The position numbers and the translations under genes were made by a program. The notes beneath the pieces were generated by a model. That model was given only the letters and a program-made list of their open reading frames with translations. It searched no databases and had not been told where the DNA came from. Of a stretch of DNA of 45,481 bases, positions 36,904-45,481 are shown piece after piece. Source of the stretch: a bacterium (GTDB lineage Bacteria; Verrucomicrobiota; Kiritimatiellia; RFP12; UBA1067); NCBI GenBank assembly GCA_025360845.1, contig JANYBJ010000139.1:1-45481 (forward strand), written 5' to 3'. Positions within the stretch are counted from its first letter, which is position 1. The number at the start of each line of letters is the position of its first letter.

Positions 36904-38328
36904 TCACTGCGTGGGTATGTACAGCGACAGGCCGCCGAAGACCGCGGCGAACATGTTTGCGGTCCGGTCTTGCGCGTACTTGTCCAGCGCTTCCGCCAGA
37001 CGCGCCGCCGGATCCTTGCAGCAGGCGGCGAGCGTGTGCAGGACGCTCATGAGGACGCTGCGCGTCTCGCGCCCCTTGACGGACTGCGAGCCGTGGCTGA
37101 CCTTGCGCGCGACGGCCAGCGGGCGGACGGCACGTTCGGCCGCGTTGTTTTCCGCCGGCACGCGCGGGTCCTCGGTCCAGCGCCACAGGCGGTCCGCGTT
37201 CTCGCGGAAGATGTCCTGAATGTGCTGCACGGCGGGGTGCCGCGCCGGGGCTTCGGCGATGTCCTCGATCCTGCGCCGGATGAACGCCGCCCGCACGAGG
37301 TAGGACACGTTGTCCCCGGCGCAGGCGCGGCGCAGCGACATGGCCTGGCGCAACCAGGGCGCGAGGGCGTCCGCGAAGGCCGCGCATTCGGCCGAGGCGG
37401 GGTTTTCCAGCGCGGCGGCGAGCGTGTCGCGCTTCAGGTGCTCGAAGCAGTAGCAGCGGCTTCCCGCGAAGCAGTTGTAGGCGGCGTAGCGGTCGGTCAC
37501 CAGGCTCCCGCCGCTTCCGGCGAGCACGGCGGCCGGCACGGACATCGCACGCGTGCCCGCGCAGACGAAGAGCCTGACGCGGCCGGCGAGGAACACCCAG
37601 GCGTAGCCGTTGTCGCCGTCCGTGCGCCACGGCGTCTCGTCGGCGTGCTTGACGGCGGCCTGCCTGAACAGGTCCCGCAGCCCGTCTTCGGCGGGCCGGA
37701 GCAGGGCGGCGAGGCCGTGCATCGCGTTCAGGAGCGTCCCCTTCGGCACGCCGAGCCTTTGGCCGGCGGTCCCCATCGGAACGCCGTCCAGATAGTGCTC
37801 GGACGCGGCTCGCGCCAGGACGTTGTTCGTGAGGCGCGTCTTCGGCAGCACGCCGGGGACGCGGGGCCGCACGGGCTTGCGGCAGCCCGGGCAGTAGCGC
37901 GCGGGCACCCTCACGCGCCGCCGGAACGCGGGCTGCGGGTGGCAGTCGAGCAGCTCGCGCACGTCCTCGGCCCCGCCCGCGAAATCCTCCAGCGGGCCGC
38001 CGCAGCACGGGCACGCGTCCGGCGCGGGGAGCTCCTCGACCGCGGGCTCGGGGCCCTCGGGCGTCTTCCAGCCGTGCCCCGGGCGGCCGGGCGGCGCCCC
38101 GCCCTTGCGGCGCCTGAACTCCTCCTCCGGCAGCTCGGGCAGCGACGGCTTGACGAGCCTCTGCGCCGAGGGCGTCGAGAGCCCGAACGGCGCCTCCCTC
38201 GCGTCGCGCTCCTGCCGCGACAGCCTCGCCTTGAGCCGGGCGACCTCCTCCTTGAGGCGGGCGTTCTCCGCGAGCAGGCCCAGGTACTTCGCGCAGAGGC
38301 AGTCCTGCGCGGCGCGTTGCGACACCAT
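36904..38328 (-). CDS. tnpC: IS66-family transposase
   Basis: 474 residues. In order: an N-terminal coiled-coil or leucine-zipper segment (LLAENARLKEEVARLKARL, 18-36), a Pro/Gly-rich linker (GAPPGRPGHG), a zinc finger with Cys at 106, 108, 109, 146 and 149 (CPCCG...CPGC), and a DDE catalytic domain with Asp230 (HADETPW), Asp279 (VTDRYAAY) and Glu398 (NNAAERAVRPLA). The N-linker, finger and AERAVRPLA block are typical of IS66. The ATG at 38328 overlaps the stop of the small upstream gene (TGATG), so translation is coupled. The gene is full length with no stops or frameshifts. Confidence 0.96.
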   Translation of the reverse strand: MVSQRAAQDCLCAKYLGLLAENARLKEEVARLKARLSRQERDAREAPFGLSTPSAQRLVKPSLPELPEEEFRRRKGGAPPGRPGHGWKTPEGPEPAVEELPAPDACPCCGGPLEDFAGGAEDVRELLDCHPQPAFRRRVRVPARYCPGCRKPVRPRVPGVLPKTRLTNNVLARAASEHYLDGVPMGTAGQRLGVPKGTLLNAMHGLAALLRPAEDGLRDLFRQAAVKHADETPWRTDGDNGYAWVFLAGRVRLFVCAGTRAMSVPAAVLAGSGGSLVTDRYAAYNCFAGSRCYCFEHLKRDTLAAALENPASAECAAFADALAPWLRQAMSLRRACAGDNVSYLVRAAFIRRRIEDIAEAPARHPAVQHIQDIFRENADRLWRWTEDPRVPAENNAAERAVRPLAVARKVSHGSQSVKGRETRSVLMSVLHTLAACCKDPAARLAEALDKYAQDRTANMFAAVFGGLSLYIPTQ

Positions 38329-38657
38329 CAGCCCTCCGCCTCCCCGCGCAGGGCGATCACCAGTCCGCGGCCCGCTGCGGTCATCATCCGTTCAAGCTCG
38401 CGCCCGTTCGCGATGGCCCGGCGCAGCAGCTTCTCCTGCGGCGGCCGCACGTACAGGCCCCTGAGCCGGCCCTCCTCCCGGAAGGTGAAGATCAGCTTCG
38501 GGTGCTTGCGGCCGGACGCGCATTCCTTGCAGTTCTTGCGCGCGCACGGCGAGCGCGTCTGCGTGAGCGATCCTTTGGCGACGGGCCACAGGCCCACCGC
38601 TGCGGCGAGGAACGCGTCCCTCGCCCCGTCATCCTCCTGATGCGCCTTTGTTTTCAT
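38328..38657 (-). CDS. IS66-associated accessory protein (DUF6788-like)
   Basis: 109 residues. The core RGSLTQTR-type sequence here reads KGSLTQTRSPCARKNCKECASGRKHPKLIF, with the Cys pattern C-x4-C-x2-C and a G-x-K/H-P turn; the next part (LRGLYVRPPQEKLLRRAIANGRELERM) is helical. Small proteins of this kind precede IS66-type transposases that lack TnpA/TnpB and are grouped under DUF6788 as far as I recall. It may bind DNA or the transposase; the role is not known. A TTGACC box lies about 40 bases upstream of the start with a poor -10. The gene overlaps the transposase by 3 bases. Confidence 0.82.
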   Translation of the reverse strand: MKTKAHQEDDGARDAFLAAAVGLWPVAKGSLTQTRSPCARKNCKECASGRKHPKLIFTFREEGRLRGLYVRPPQEKLLRRAIANGRELERMMTAAGRGLVIALRGEAEG

Positions 38658-38772
38658 GGGATGACGTTTATCATATTACAAACGTACGGTCAAGCGCAAA
38701 AAAAAGAAAAATGAAAAAGTTTTCGCGCACTGGGCGGACCTCCTTCCGATTTCCCTCGCACTGGACTGCCAC

Positions 38773-38794
38773 ACCCCGGCCACCAACCGATTAC
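38773..38794. repeat. right terminal inverted repeat of the IS66 element
   Basis: 22 bases ending CCAACCGATTAC, the exact complement of 36772-36793, followed at once by the second copy of the 9-base direct repeat. Confidence 0.95.
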
Positions 38795-38928
38795 TTCCGC
38801 CAGCGATTCTAAATTTGGCTTGGGCCGCCACCAAGTGACTTGCCCGACAACACGAAAACTTGCTGTCGCGAGATGATGGAATCTTTGATATTGTGACACA
38901 GTATTATTCTTATGGGGAGAGCATCAAT

Positions 38929-41900
38929 ATGACACGCATGTCGGGGTTATTGTACGTTGCCGCATTCGGGATGGCAGTTGTCGGAACAGCGCGGGCGCAA
39001 CAGACGCCTGCGGGTGCGTGGCAGGCGTATGCTGACGCGCTCAGGAAACAACCTGGGCTGGTGCGTTTTTATTCGTTCAAGACCGCCGAAACGGTGCAGC
39101 CGAATCTGACCGGCACGGCTGCCGAAATGACGTTCAGGCCCGACAGCCGCTCGACGCTCACCACCGAGACCGGACGCGTGGCAGGCACGACGGCCGTGGT
39201 CCTTGACGGCGAGTCGTTCGAGGCCCCGGCAATGACTTTGCCGACCAACGCCTTTACAGTCATGACGTGGATGCGTCCGATAGGCATAGGTTTAAAAACC
39301 GGAAATAACGGCAGCGTTAACGGCATGATCGCGTCAAGCGGCAGCGGCTACAACGACGGCTGGCGGCTGGCGGTGTACGACTGGAAGACGAGGCAGCCCT
39401 CCATCGAGCTGGGCCAAGAGAAGGGGTCGTTCGCGGTGCGGGCAAGCGATGGCTTGAGTGCGGGATTCTGGAATCATCTGACAGCCACATGGGACGGCGC
39501 GCGGTTGAGGATCTACGTCAACGGCATGCTCTCATCGGAGGGCCCGTTTGCGGGCCCGGCAGTCGCGCCCAAGGTCTCGCTGAAGATCGGCTTCTCGGGT
39601 TTCGGCGTGGGCTCGCTCAAGATGGCCGTCGACGAGTTGGCGGTGCTTGACCGCGCGCTGCCGCCCGAAGAGATCGCGGCGTGGTCGCTGACCGGCACAC
39701 CTTTGCCTGCGCCGATGAGGCCGCTGGTCGCGAGTGCCCAGGCCGCAGCCGTGACAGGGCCTCCTGCGGCAGCCGCGACCGCTTACCGGTCGATCGCGAA
39801 CGCGGCAGGCGTGCCGATGGGTTGGAAGCTCTGGGCGGAATTGGCTGCCGCGCGTTTTTCCGCTGACTCCGCCAGCTTGAGGACGAATGCCGAGGCGTGT
39901 GTGGCACTCTTCGAGAACCCCGCCCTGCCCGCACATCTGCGCGGACAGGCCGTGGAGTTGCTGTTGCAGGCCAGCCGCAGGGGTGCGAAACTGCCGAGCC
40001 GCGTATTGGTGAAGCTGCCCGAGTTTCTGGAGTTGAATGCCGAAGAGCAGCGCCTCTTCGGCCTCGCCTTGGCCACCGCGTACGCCCGCGAAAAAAATGC
40101 CGACGCCGCCATTGATGTGCTCAAACAGCTTCTCGCGCTAAGCGAAGGCTCGCCGCTCGAAGCGGCCGAATTGCGGCAGCGGCTCGCCCAAATCCTGCGG
40201 CAGGCGGGACGCTTCGACGCCGCCCGCGAGCAGTATGCGTTGATGACGGCGGACACGCGGTTGCCCGCGCAGATACAGGGCCTCGCCGCGCTGGCCATCG
40301 GTCAGGTGTGGCAGCAGGAGAATAAACTGGCCGATGCGGTCACTGCCTTTCAGGCCGCCGCCGGTAAGGCCAATCAGGTGCCGCATCTCAAGAGCGAGGC
40401 CGAGCTGTGCGCCACTGAGTGCGCCAACCTGCTTGCGGGAAAACCCGCGCGTGATCCCGAGGCGAGTCGCCAGCGGCTGCGTCCCCTGCCCCAACCGGCC
40501 ATCTCGTACTTTGTTTCACCCAAGGGCAGCGACGCCAATCCGGGCACGTTCGAAAAGCCCTTCGCCACGCTGGAGCGGGCACGCGACTCGGTGCGCGGGC
40601 AGAAGAGCAAAGGCGTGCTGCCCGCCGGCGGCGCGACGGTCTATCTGCGCGGCGGCACCTATGCGGTGACCAACACCTTTGTGCTCAGCGGCAGCGACTC
40701 CGGGAGCTTCGGCGCACCGGTGGTCTACCGCGCGTGGCAGGAGGAGAAGCCTGTTTTCGACGGCGGCTTCCGTGTCCGCGGCTTCAAGAAAGTGAACGAC
40801 CCGGCCATTCTCGCGCGGCTGCCGCCCGAGGCACGCGGAAACGTGCGTGTGGCCGACCTCAAGGCGCAAGGATTCACCGCCTTCGACATGCAGAAGAGCT
40901 ACGGCTACGGGTTCGACAACCAGACCGTGCGCGAGCTGTATCAGGACGGCAAGCCCCTGCCGATCGCACGCTGGCCCAACACCGGCACCTTGAAAATCGG
41001 CGAGGTGCTCGACACGACGAACCATGTGTTCGCTTGCAAGGCCGACCGCATGGCGCGTTGGGCTGGCGCCTCCGACATGATGGCCAACGGCTACTGGATG
41101 TACCTGTGGGCAGGCTGCTCCGTCCCCGTGACCTCGGTTGATCCCAAAGCGGGAACTGTCACGCTGAGGGAAGCCCCCAATTACGGGATGGATAAGGAGC
41201 GGCCGTTTTACGTGCTGAACCTGCTGGAAGAGATCGACCAGCCAGGCGAATGGTTTCTGGATCGCGCGAGCGGCAAGCTCTACGTATGGCCGGTGAGCCA
41301 CCCTTGGTTCAGCACGCTGGTCCTGACGCGCTGGGACAAACCGTTCGTCGAGGCGAGCAAGGTCCAGGAACTCGTGTTCCAAGGACTCACCTTCGAATAC
41401 GGTCAGCAAAACGGCCTCGTAATGGACGCTTGCGCCAATGCCACAATCGCAGGCTGCGTGATCCGCCGCCTGGGCGGCACGGCTCTGATCGCCCTGCAGA
41501 GCGCGAACCTCAAAGTTTACGGGAACATCCTGCATACGCTGGGGCACACGGGGATGCGCGTCGGCGGCGGCAACCGCAAGAACCTCACCTCGGGGCAGGT
41601 CGTGATCGAGAACAACGACGTCGGCAACTTCGGACGCTGTTCGCGGACCTATAATCCGGCCGTGCTGCTGGAAGGGTGCGGCGCACGCGTGGCGCACAAC
41701 CGATTCCACCACGCGCCGTCGAGCGCGATGCGCGTCGAAGGCAACGACCATCTGATCGAGTTCAACCAGGTCGATCACGTGGTGCAGGAGTCGGACGACC
41801 AGGGCGGCATCGACATGTGGGGCAACCCCTCCTACCGCGGCGTGGTGATCCGCTACAACCGCTGGCAGGACATTGGAGGCGGCGCGTCCCCGTGCGGTCA

Positions 41901-42402
41901 GGCGGGCATCCGCTTCGACGACGCGATCAGCGGCATGCTGGTTTTCGGAAACCTCTTCGAACGCTGCTCCAACGGGAACTTCGGCGGCGTGCAGATCCAC
42001 GGCGGCCAGAGGAACATCCTCGACAACAACGTGTTCGCCGGCTGCCGCTACGGCGTGAGCTTCTCGCCCTGGGGCCAGAGCCGCTGGCAGGAGTATCTGG
42101 CCAGCGCTCACATCAAGAACCTCCTGTATGCCGATGTGAACATCCGGCAACCGCCCTACAGCACGCGGTATCCGGAGCTTAAGGATCTGGGCGGCAAGGC
42201 CGACATCAACAGCCTCTGGCGCAATGTTTTCGTCGGCAGCGAGCAGGCTCTTTGCAGGGCGCCGAAGGACACGGATGTCTGGGACAACCAGGTGTTCGCG
42301 GAGATGCCCGACCTGAACGCGGTGGCAGCCCAGTCGCCGTTCCGCCCGCTGCCGCTCGACGAGATCGGACTCTACGACGATCCCTTGCGGGCGAAAGAAT
42401 AG
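38929..42402 (+). CDS. secreted LamG plus beta-helix protein, GH141-like
   Basis: 1157 residues. Start 38929 has GGGGAGA 8 bases upstream and gives a signal peptide (MTRMSGLLYVAAFGMAVVGTARA). Residues about 45-260 form a LamG/concanavalin-like fold (FTVMTWMRPIG, GFWNHLTATWDGARLRIYVNG, VDELAVLDRALPPEEI). Residues about 270-515 are helical with TPR-like pairs (QRLAQILRQAGRFDAAREQY). From about 525 the catalytic-type part begins with YFVSPKGSDANPGTFEKPFA and TLERARDSVR, the usual opening of GH141 and related beta-helix enzymes, followed by helix turns (NATIAGCVIRRLGG, HRFH-type NRFHHAPSSAM, IDMWGNPSYRG). GH141 members include an alpha-L-fucosidase and xylanases; the substrate is uncertain. The fusion of a lectin-like domain and a helical scaffold to the enzyme is uncommon. 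It precedes the GH106-like gene. Confidence 0.8.
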   Translation: MTRMSGLLYVAAFGMAVVGTARAQQTPAGAWQAYADALRKQPGLVRFYSFKTAETVQPNLTGTAAEMTFRPDSRSTLTTETGRVAGTTAVVLDGESFEAPAMTLPTNAFTVMTWMRPIGIGLKTGNNGSVNGMIASSGSGYNDGWRLAVYDWKTRQPSIELGQEKGSFAVRASDGLSAGFWNHLTATWDGARLRIYVNGMLSSEGPFAGPAVAPKVSLKIGFSGFGVGSLKMAVDELAVLDRALPPEEIAAWSLTGTPLPAPMRPLVASAQAAAVTGPPAAAATAYRSIANAAGVPMGWKLWAELAAARFSADSASLRTNAEACVALFENPALPAHLRGQAVELLLQASRRGAKLPSRVLVKLPEFLELNAEEQRLFGLALATAYAREKNADAAIDVLKQLLALSEGSPLEAAELRQRLAQILRQAGRFDAAREQYALMTADTRLPAQIQGLAALAIGQVWQQENKLADAVTAFQAAAGKANQVPHLKSEAELCATECANLLAGKPARDPEASRQRLRPLPQPAISYFVSPKGSDANPGTFEKPFATLERARDSVRGQKSKGVLPAGGATVYLRGGTYAVTNTFVLSGSDSGSFGAPVVYRAWQEEKPVFDGGFRVRGFKKVNDPAILARLPPEARGNVRVADLKAQGFTAFDMQKSYGYGFDNQTVRELYQDGKPLPIARWPNTGTLKIGEVLDTTNHVFACKADRMARWAGASDMMANGYWMYLWAGCSVPVTSVDPKAGTVTLREAPNYGMDKERPFYVLNLLEEIDQPGEWFLDRASGKLYVWPVSHPWFSTLVLTRWDKPFVEASKVQELVFQGLTFEYGQQNGLVMDACANATIAGCVIRRLGGTALIALQSANLKVYGNILHTLGHTGMRVGGGNRKNLTSGQVVIENNDVGNFGRCSRTYNPAVLLEGCGARVAHNRFHHAPSSAMRVEGNDHLIEFNQVDHVVQESDDQGGIDMWGNPSYRGVVIRYNRWQDIGGGASPCGQAGIRFDDAISGMLVFGNLFERCSNGNFGGVQIHGGQRNILDNNVFAGCRYGVSFSPWGQSRWQEYLASAHIKNLLYADVNIRQPPYSTRYPELKDLGGKADINSLWRNVFVGSEQALCRAPKDTDVWDNQVFAEMPDLNAVAAQSPFRPLPLDEIGLYDDPLRAKE

Positions 42403-42642
42403 CAGGTGCGAAGTGGCAGGTTGGACAAGAGAAACGCATGACAATTCGAGAATATCTGAATAAGCGGATTCGTCGCTCGCATATCCGCGTGTGATGAACA
42501 CAGATTTGCAAAGCATTTGTGCGACCTCTGGAATTGGGTGACGAGGGGTTGCTAACAACAATCGCCGTGAGGCGGCTTGATATAGAGAAACAGAAGACGG
42601 TCGCCCGCCAGACAGGGGAGTTACAAGAAAAGAAGGGAAAGA

Positions 42643-45402
42643 ATGAATAGGGTCTGTCAAATCGGGGTCGCTGTCGGATTACTAGGATCATTGTGTCAGG
42701 CGGGGGAAGCGCCCGCGGATACGGTGATCCCGCCGCTGCCGAAGGCGGGACGCTCGCTGGCCGAGCGCTTCGCCGCGCCTCCGGCGGAGTCGCGCATCCT
42801 GAAGATCATCCACGCGCAGCCCGACCAGCCGGAGGCGCAGGACACGATGCTGCGGAGTTTGGCGGCGCAGGGCTTCGGCGGCTTCGCCGGCAACGTGGCG
42901 TTCAACGGGTATGTCGACGATGAGACCACGTGGCCCGCTTTTCTGCGCGGCGTACGCATGGCCAAGGCTGCGGGCATGTCGCTCTGGCTCTACGACGAGT
43001 GCGGCTATCCTTCGGGCAGCGCGCGTGACCTGACCTTGCGCGGTCATCCCGAATGGGCGGCCCGCGGGCTCCTTATCGCCGAGACCAATGTCATCGGCGG
43101 CGCGGTCGCGCTCGCGCTGCCGCCCGGCAGGCTGGTGCTGGCCGCCGCGCTGCCGCGCCGCAACGGTGCCGTCGTTTTGAGCGAGGCCAAGGATCTCACA
43201 TCAGCGGTCGCGGATGGGAAACTGACGTGGCAGGCGCCGGCAGGCGAGTGGTTCGTGACGGCCATGACCGACGACCTCATCTACGAGGGCACCCACGCCG
43301 CCGTCAGCCTCGCGTTCAAAAAGCCGTACATCAACCTGCTGCTGAAAGAGCCGACCGCGCGCTTCCTTGAAGTGAACCACGACCGCTACGCCGAGAAGCT
43401 GGGCAACGACCTCGGGCGCACGTTCACGGCGACTTTCACCGACGAGCCATCGCTGATGAGCCTCTGGATGCGGCCCATGCCCTACCGGGTGCTGCCGTGG
43501 TCGGAGACGCTGGCGGCGGAGTTCCGGAAGCGCAGCGGAGACGACCTGCTGCCGCTGCTGCCCGCGCTGGTGACCGAGGCGGGCCCGCACGGCGCCAAAG
43601 CGCGGTACGACTTCTGGAACACGGTGGCGGAACTTGTTTCGGAGAACTTCTTCGGACAGCTCCAATCCTGGTGCCATAAGCACAACCTGGCCTCCGGCGG
43701 CCACCTGCTGATGGAGGAAAGCCTGGTTTCTCACGTGCCGCTCTACGGCGACTTCTTCCGCTGCGCGCGGCGTCTGGATGCGCCGAGTATCGACTGCCTG
43801 ACCAGTCTGCCGCCGCAGGTATCGTGGTCGATCGCACGGCTGCTCAGCAGCATCGCCGACTTGGAGGGCCGGAAGGTGACCATGTGCGAGGTTTCCGATC
43901 ACTGCCAGCGCTACCGCCCGGAGGGCGATGGACGTCCGATCCAAGTTGTTACCGAGGATGAAATACGCGGCACCTGCAACCGTCTGATATGGGGCGGTAT
44001 AAACACTCTCACCAGCTACTATGCATTCCAAGGCCTCGGCGATGAGCAGTTGCGGCGGCTGAACCAACACATCGGCCGCTGCTCCACCATGCTGGCGGGA
44101 GGCCATCAGGTCAGCGACATCGCCGTGCTCTACCCGATCGAGAGCGTGTGGCCCAAGTTCATTCCCGCGTATCTGACAGCCACGTCCGAGTCCGCGGCCT
44201 GGCGAGTGGAAAGTGTTTTCAACGGCGTTGGGGACACGCTGTATGGGGCCAACCGAGATTTCACCTATGTGGACTCCCGTGCGCTGTGCGAAGCCAAGGT
44301 CAAAGGTGACACTTTAAAACACGGCGAGCTGAAGTGGCGGGCACTGGTGCTGCCTGCGACCGACACCCTGCCGCTCGCGGCGTGGGAGAACGTGGCGCGG
44401 TTCTGGCGCAAGGGCGGCGTGGTCATCGCGGTTGGAGCCCTGCCGGCCAACAGCGAAAGCGAGTGGCCCTCGCCGCGTGTGCAGGCCATCGCCCGCGAGC
44501 TGTTCGGCTCGGGGGAAACACCCAGCATGGCCAAGAGTGCGGCGGGCGGTGTGGGCCTGCTGTTGCCGACCAGCATGACCGCACTCATGCCGAAGGTCAT
44601 CAATGCCCTGCTGGAGCACGACGCGGTGTGTGCGGATGCGAAAGCGCCCGTGCGGATCACCCACCGCCGCGTGGATGACCACGACGTCTACCTCGCGATC
44701 AACGACAGCGATACGGCATGGGGCGGAACGCTCCGTTTCTGCGGGCGCGGCGTGACCGAGCAGTGGGATCCGAACACGGGCGCGACGACGCCGCTAGTGA
44801 ACGGCGCAAAGGTGCCTATGCAACTCGGACCTTACGGAGCGATGCTCTTCCGCACCGAGAAAATCGATACGCCGCAGCGTCTGAGCAAGGAAGGATCAGT
44901 CGGCCTTTCGCTGACTTGCGAACCGTTGCCCGCCGTGAAACCGACCATAGGCCAGGGACAGTACGTGCATTCCGAGTTGACCGGCGACGATGCGGCCGGG
45001 TGGTGCGCGGCTGCATCACTGGCCAAAGGGCGGGTGGACACGCATCTCTTCATAAGTTTCAACTTCGAGCAGCCGCTTGTGCTGGGGGAGAGCGAGGGAG
45101 TCATGATCGACTCTTCGGTTCCGGAGTGTCAGCGCACGCCCGCGGAAATGCTGGTGTTCATCCACACGAAAGACGGCGGCGACTACCTCGCCTCCTCAAG
45201 CCGCTATCTGAACGCGCCTGGCATGAGCCGCGCTTACGTGATGTTCAGCCAATTCAAGCCGTTCGGGCAAACCAAAGGCTCGCTGGACCTCGCGCAGGTC
45301 ACAGCCATCCGCGTAGGTTGGGGCGGCTACTTCGGAACAGAAAACGAAAAGATCACCCTATCAGTCAAACCCCCGCAGCGCTTTGTCTGCGGTACGCGCT
45401 AA
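42643..45402 (+). CDS. secreted GH106-like glycoside hydrolase (putative alpha-L-rhamnosidase)
   Basis: 919 residues. Start 42643 is preceded by AAGGGA; the signal peptide is MNRVCQIGVAVGLLGSLCQA. The barrel carries LWLYDECGYPSGSA (115-127), the D-E-x-G-Y/W-P-S-G block that marks GH106 and its relatives, TFTDEPSLMSLW with Asp267/Glu268, and GGHLLMEESLVSH with Glu358/Glu359; acidic residues of these kinds act in catalysis and calcium binding in the family. Later parts are beta-rich (GTLRFCGRGVTEQWDPNTG) with a terminal sandwich. GH106 enzymes remove L-rhamnose by inversion. Many PVC and Bacteroidota proteins with this motif are uncharacterised, so the specificity is a guess. It lies 240 bases after the GH141-like gene on the same strand; that gap has no gene and no clear promoter. 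Confidence 0.82.
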   Translation: MNRVCQIGVAVGLLGSLCQAGEAPADTVIPPLPKAGRSLAERFAAPPAESRILKIIHAQPDQPEAQDTMLRSLAAQGFGGFAGNVAFNGYVDDETTWPAFLRGVRMAKAAGMSLWLYDECGYPSGSARDLTLRGHPEWAARGLLIAETNVIGGAVALALPPGRLVLAAALPRRNGAVVLSEAKDLTSAVADGKLTWQAPAGEWFVTAMTDDLIYEGTHAAVSLAFKKPYINLLLKEPTARFLEVNHDRYAEKLGNDLGRTFTATFTDEPSLMSLWMRPMPYRVLPWSETLAAEFRKRSGDDLLPLLPALVTEAGPHGAKARYDFWNTVAELVSENFFGQLQSWCHKHNLASGGHLLMEESLVSHVPLYGDFFRCARRLDAPSIDCLTSLPPQVSWSIARLLSSIADLEGRKVTMCEVSDHCQRYRPEGDGRPIQVVTEDEIRGTCNRLIWGGINTLTSYYAFQGLGDEQLRRLNQHIGRCSTMLAGGHQVSDIAVLYPIESVWPKFIPAYLTATSESAAWRVESVFNGVGDTLYGANRDFTYVDSRALCEAKVKGDTLKHGELKWRALVLPATDTLPLAAWENVARFWRKGGVVIAVGALPANSESEWPSPRVQAIARELFGSGETPSMAKSAAGGVGLLLPTSMTALMPKVINALLEHDAVCADAKAPVRITHRRVDDHDVYLAINDSDTAWGGTLRFCGRGVTEQWDPNTGATTPLVNGAKVPMQLGPYGAMLFRTEKIDTPQRLSKEGSVGLSLTCEPLPAVKPTIGQGQYVHSELTGDDAAGWCAAASLAKGRVDTHLFISFNFEQPLVLGESEGVMIDSSVPECQRTPAEMLVFIHTKDGGDYLASSSRYLNAPGMSRAYVMFSQFKPFGQTKGSLDLAQVTAIRVGWGGYFGTENEKITLSVKPPQRFVCGTR

Positions 45403-45481
45403 AAGAAACTCCTGCGAGGTAAGTGCAGCTCTCCTCACATCGCCCCTTTCGGGCAAAAAAGAAGGGGGCCGCGGACCTTGC

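Larger units (their letters stand above)
36772..38794 (-). mobile_element. complete IS66-family insertion sequence (ISBst12-like)
   Basis: 2023 bases. The ends are perfect 22-bp inverted repeats beginning GTAA, as in IS66, and a 9-base direct repeat TTCCGCCAG flanks it (36763-36771 and 38795-38803; IS66 usually makes 8). It contains a transposase gene and one small accessory gene but no tnpA or tnpB, which fits the ISBst12 subgroup. Both genes look intact, so it may be active. It lies between two divergent carbohydrate-active gene pairs, in the upstream region of the GH110-like gene. Confidence 0.93.

Noticed and set aside
36751..38640. 629-codon plus-strand frame across the IS66 element
   Set aside because: It crosses both IS genes in antisense, including most of the terminal region, and has no family features; IS66 is fully explained on the minus strand.
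42438..42495. 18-codon frame MTIREYLNKRIRRSHIRV between the GH141-like and GH106-like genes
   Set aside because: Very short, no Shine-Dalgarno at a proper distance and no context; chance is sufficient.
40516..42660. 714-codon minus-strand frame opposite the GH141-like gene
   Set aside because: The plus strand has a signal peptide, ribosome binding site and recognisable domains; the opposite frame has none.
45441..45470. GCCC/GGGC hairpin followed by A residues after the last gene
   Set aside because: For the plus-strand gene a T-tract is needed; here an A-tract follows, so it does not qualify as its terminator.

Overview
The window reads as chromosomal DNA of a GC-rich bacterium of the PVC group, most likely Kiritimatiellota or a close Verrucomicrobiota/Lentisphaerota relative. 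This is inferred from four things: an EF-Tu with a non-canonical switch I, very large secreted beta-helix proteins with Chlamydia-Pmp-like repeats, a group of unusual secreted glycosidases, and an ISBst12-type IS66 element. No rRNA or taxon-specific marker is present, so the assignment is tentative.

Layout. (1) 1-6.1 kb: the tail of a probable transposase, a small secreted protein, and a giant alpha-2-macroglobulin-like protein with an intact CLEQ thioester. (2) 6.2-10.85 kb: a one-strand accessory island with remains of a DUF4160/DUF2442 pair, MazEF, a PIN-domain toxin with a small partner, a 5'-truncated cytosine methyltransferase and a Phd/RelE-type pair. These are separated by imperfect inverted repeats that resemble integron attC sites. 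(3) 11.0-24.5 kb, minus strand: the conserved tRNA-Thr - tuf - rpmG - tRNA-Trp - secE - nusG - rplK - rplA - rplJ - rplL - rpoB - rpoC cluster. It has a good sigma70-like promoter in front of tRNA-Thr and a textbook terminator behind rpoC. (4) 24.5-31.6 kb, minus strand: three secreted or membrane proteins. The first is a 1580-residue protein with thrombospondin type 3 calcium repeats and a Pmp-like beta-helix, the second a membrane-anchored unknown, the third a passenger-like beta protein. A secreted C39-like cysteine protease is divergent from them. (5) 33.3-45.4 kb: secreted carbohydrate-active proteins, a GH30-like and a GH110-like enzyme on the minus strand, and GH141-like and GH106-like proteins on the plus strand. 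A complete IS66-family element sits between the two pairs.

How the parts may work together. The translation/transcription cluster is housekeeping. Region 5 looks like a small polysaccharide-degradation locus, with exo- and endo-acting enzymes for deoxysugar- and galactose-rich glycans. Region 4 looks like a surface module whose protease partner shares its upstream region. Region 2 looks like an accumulation zone for stabilising cassettes that is now decaying: one gene is truncated, and another is frameshifted and carries an insertion. The most unusual signals are the attC-like repeats around the toxin-antitoxin genes, the 174-bp in-frame insertion with an 8-bp duplication inside DUF4160, and the protease/Pmp-like divergent module.

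All family names rest on reading motifs by eye; no database search was run. Long reading frames opposite rpoB, rpoC, tuf, the macroglobulin, IS66 and the glycosidases were judged to be GC-driven shadows. The last 79 bases after the final gene show no feature I can support.
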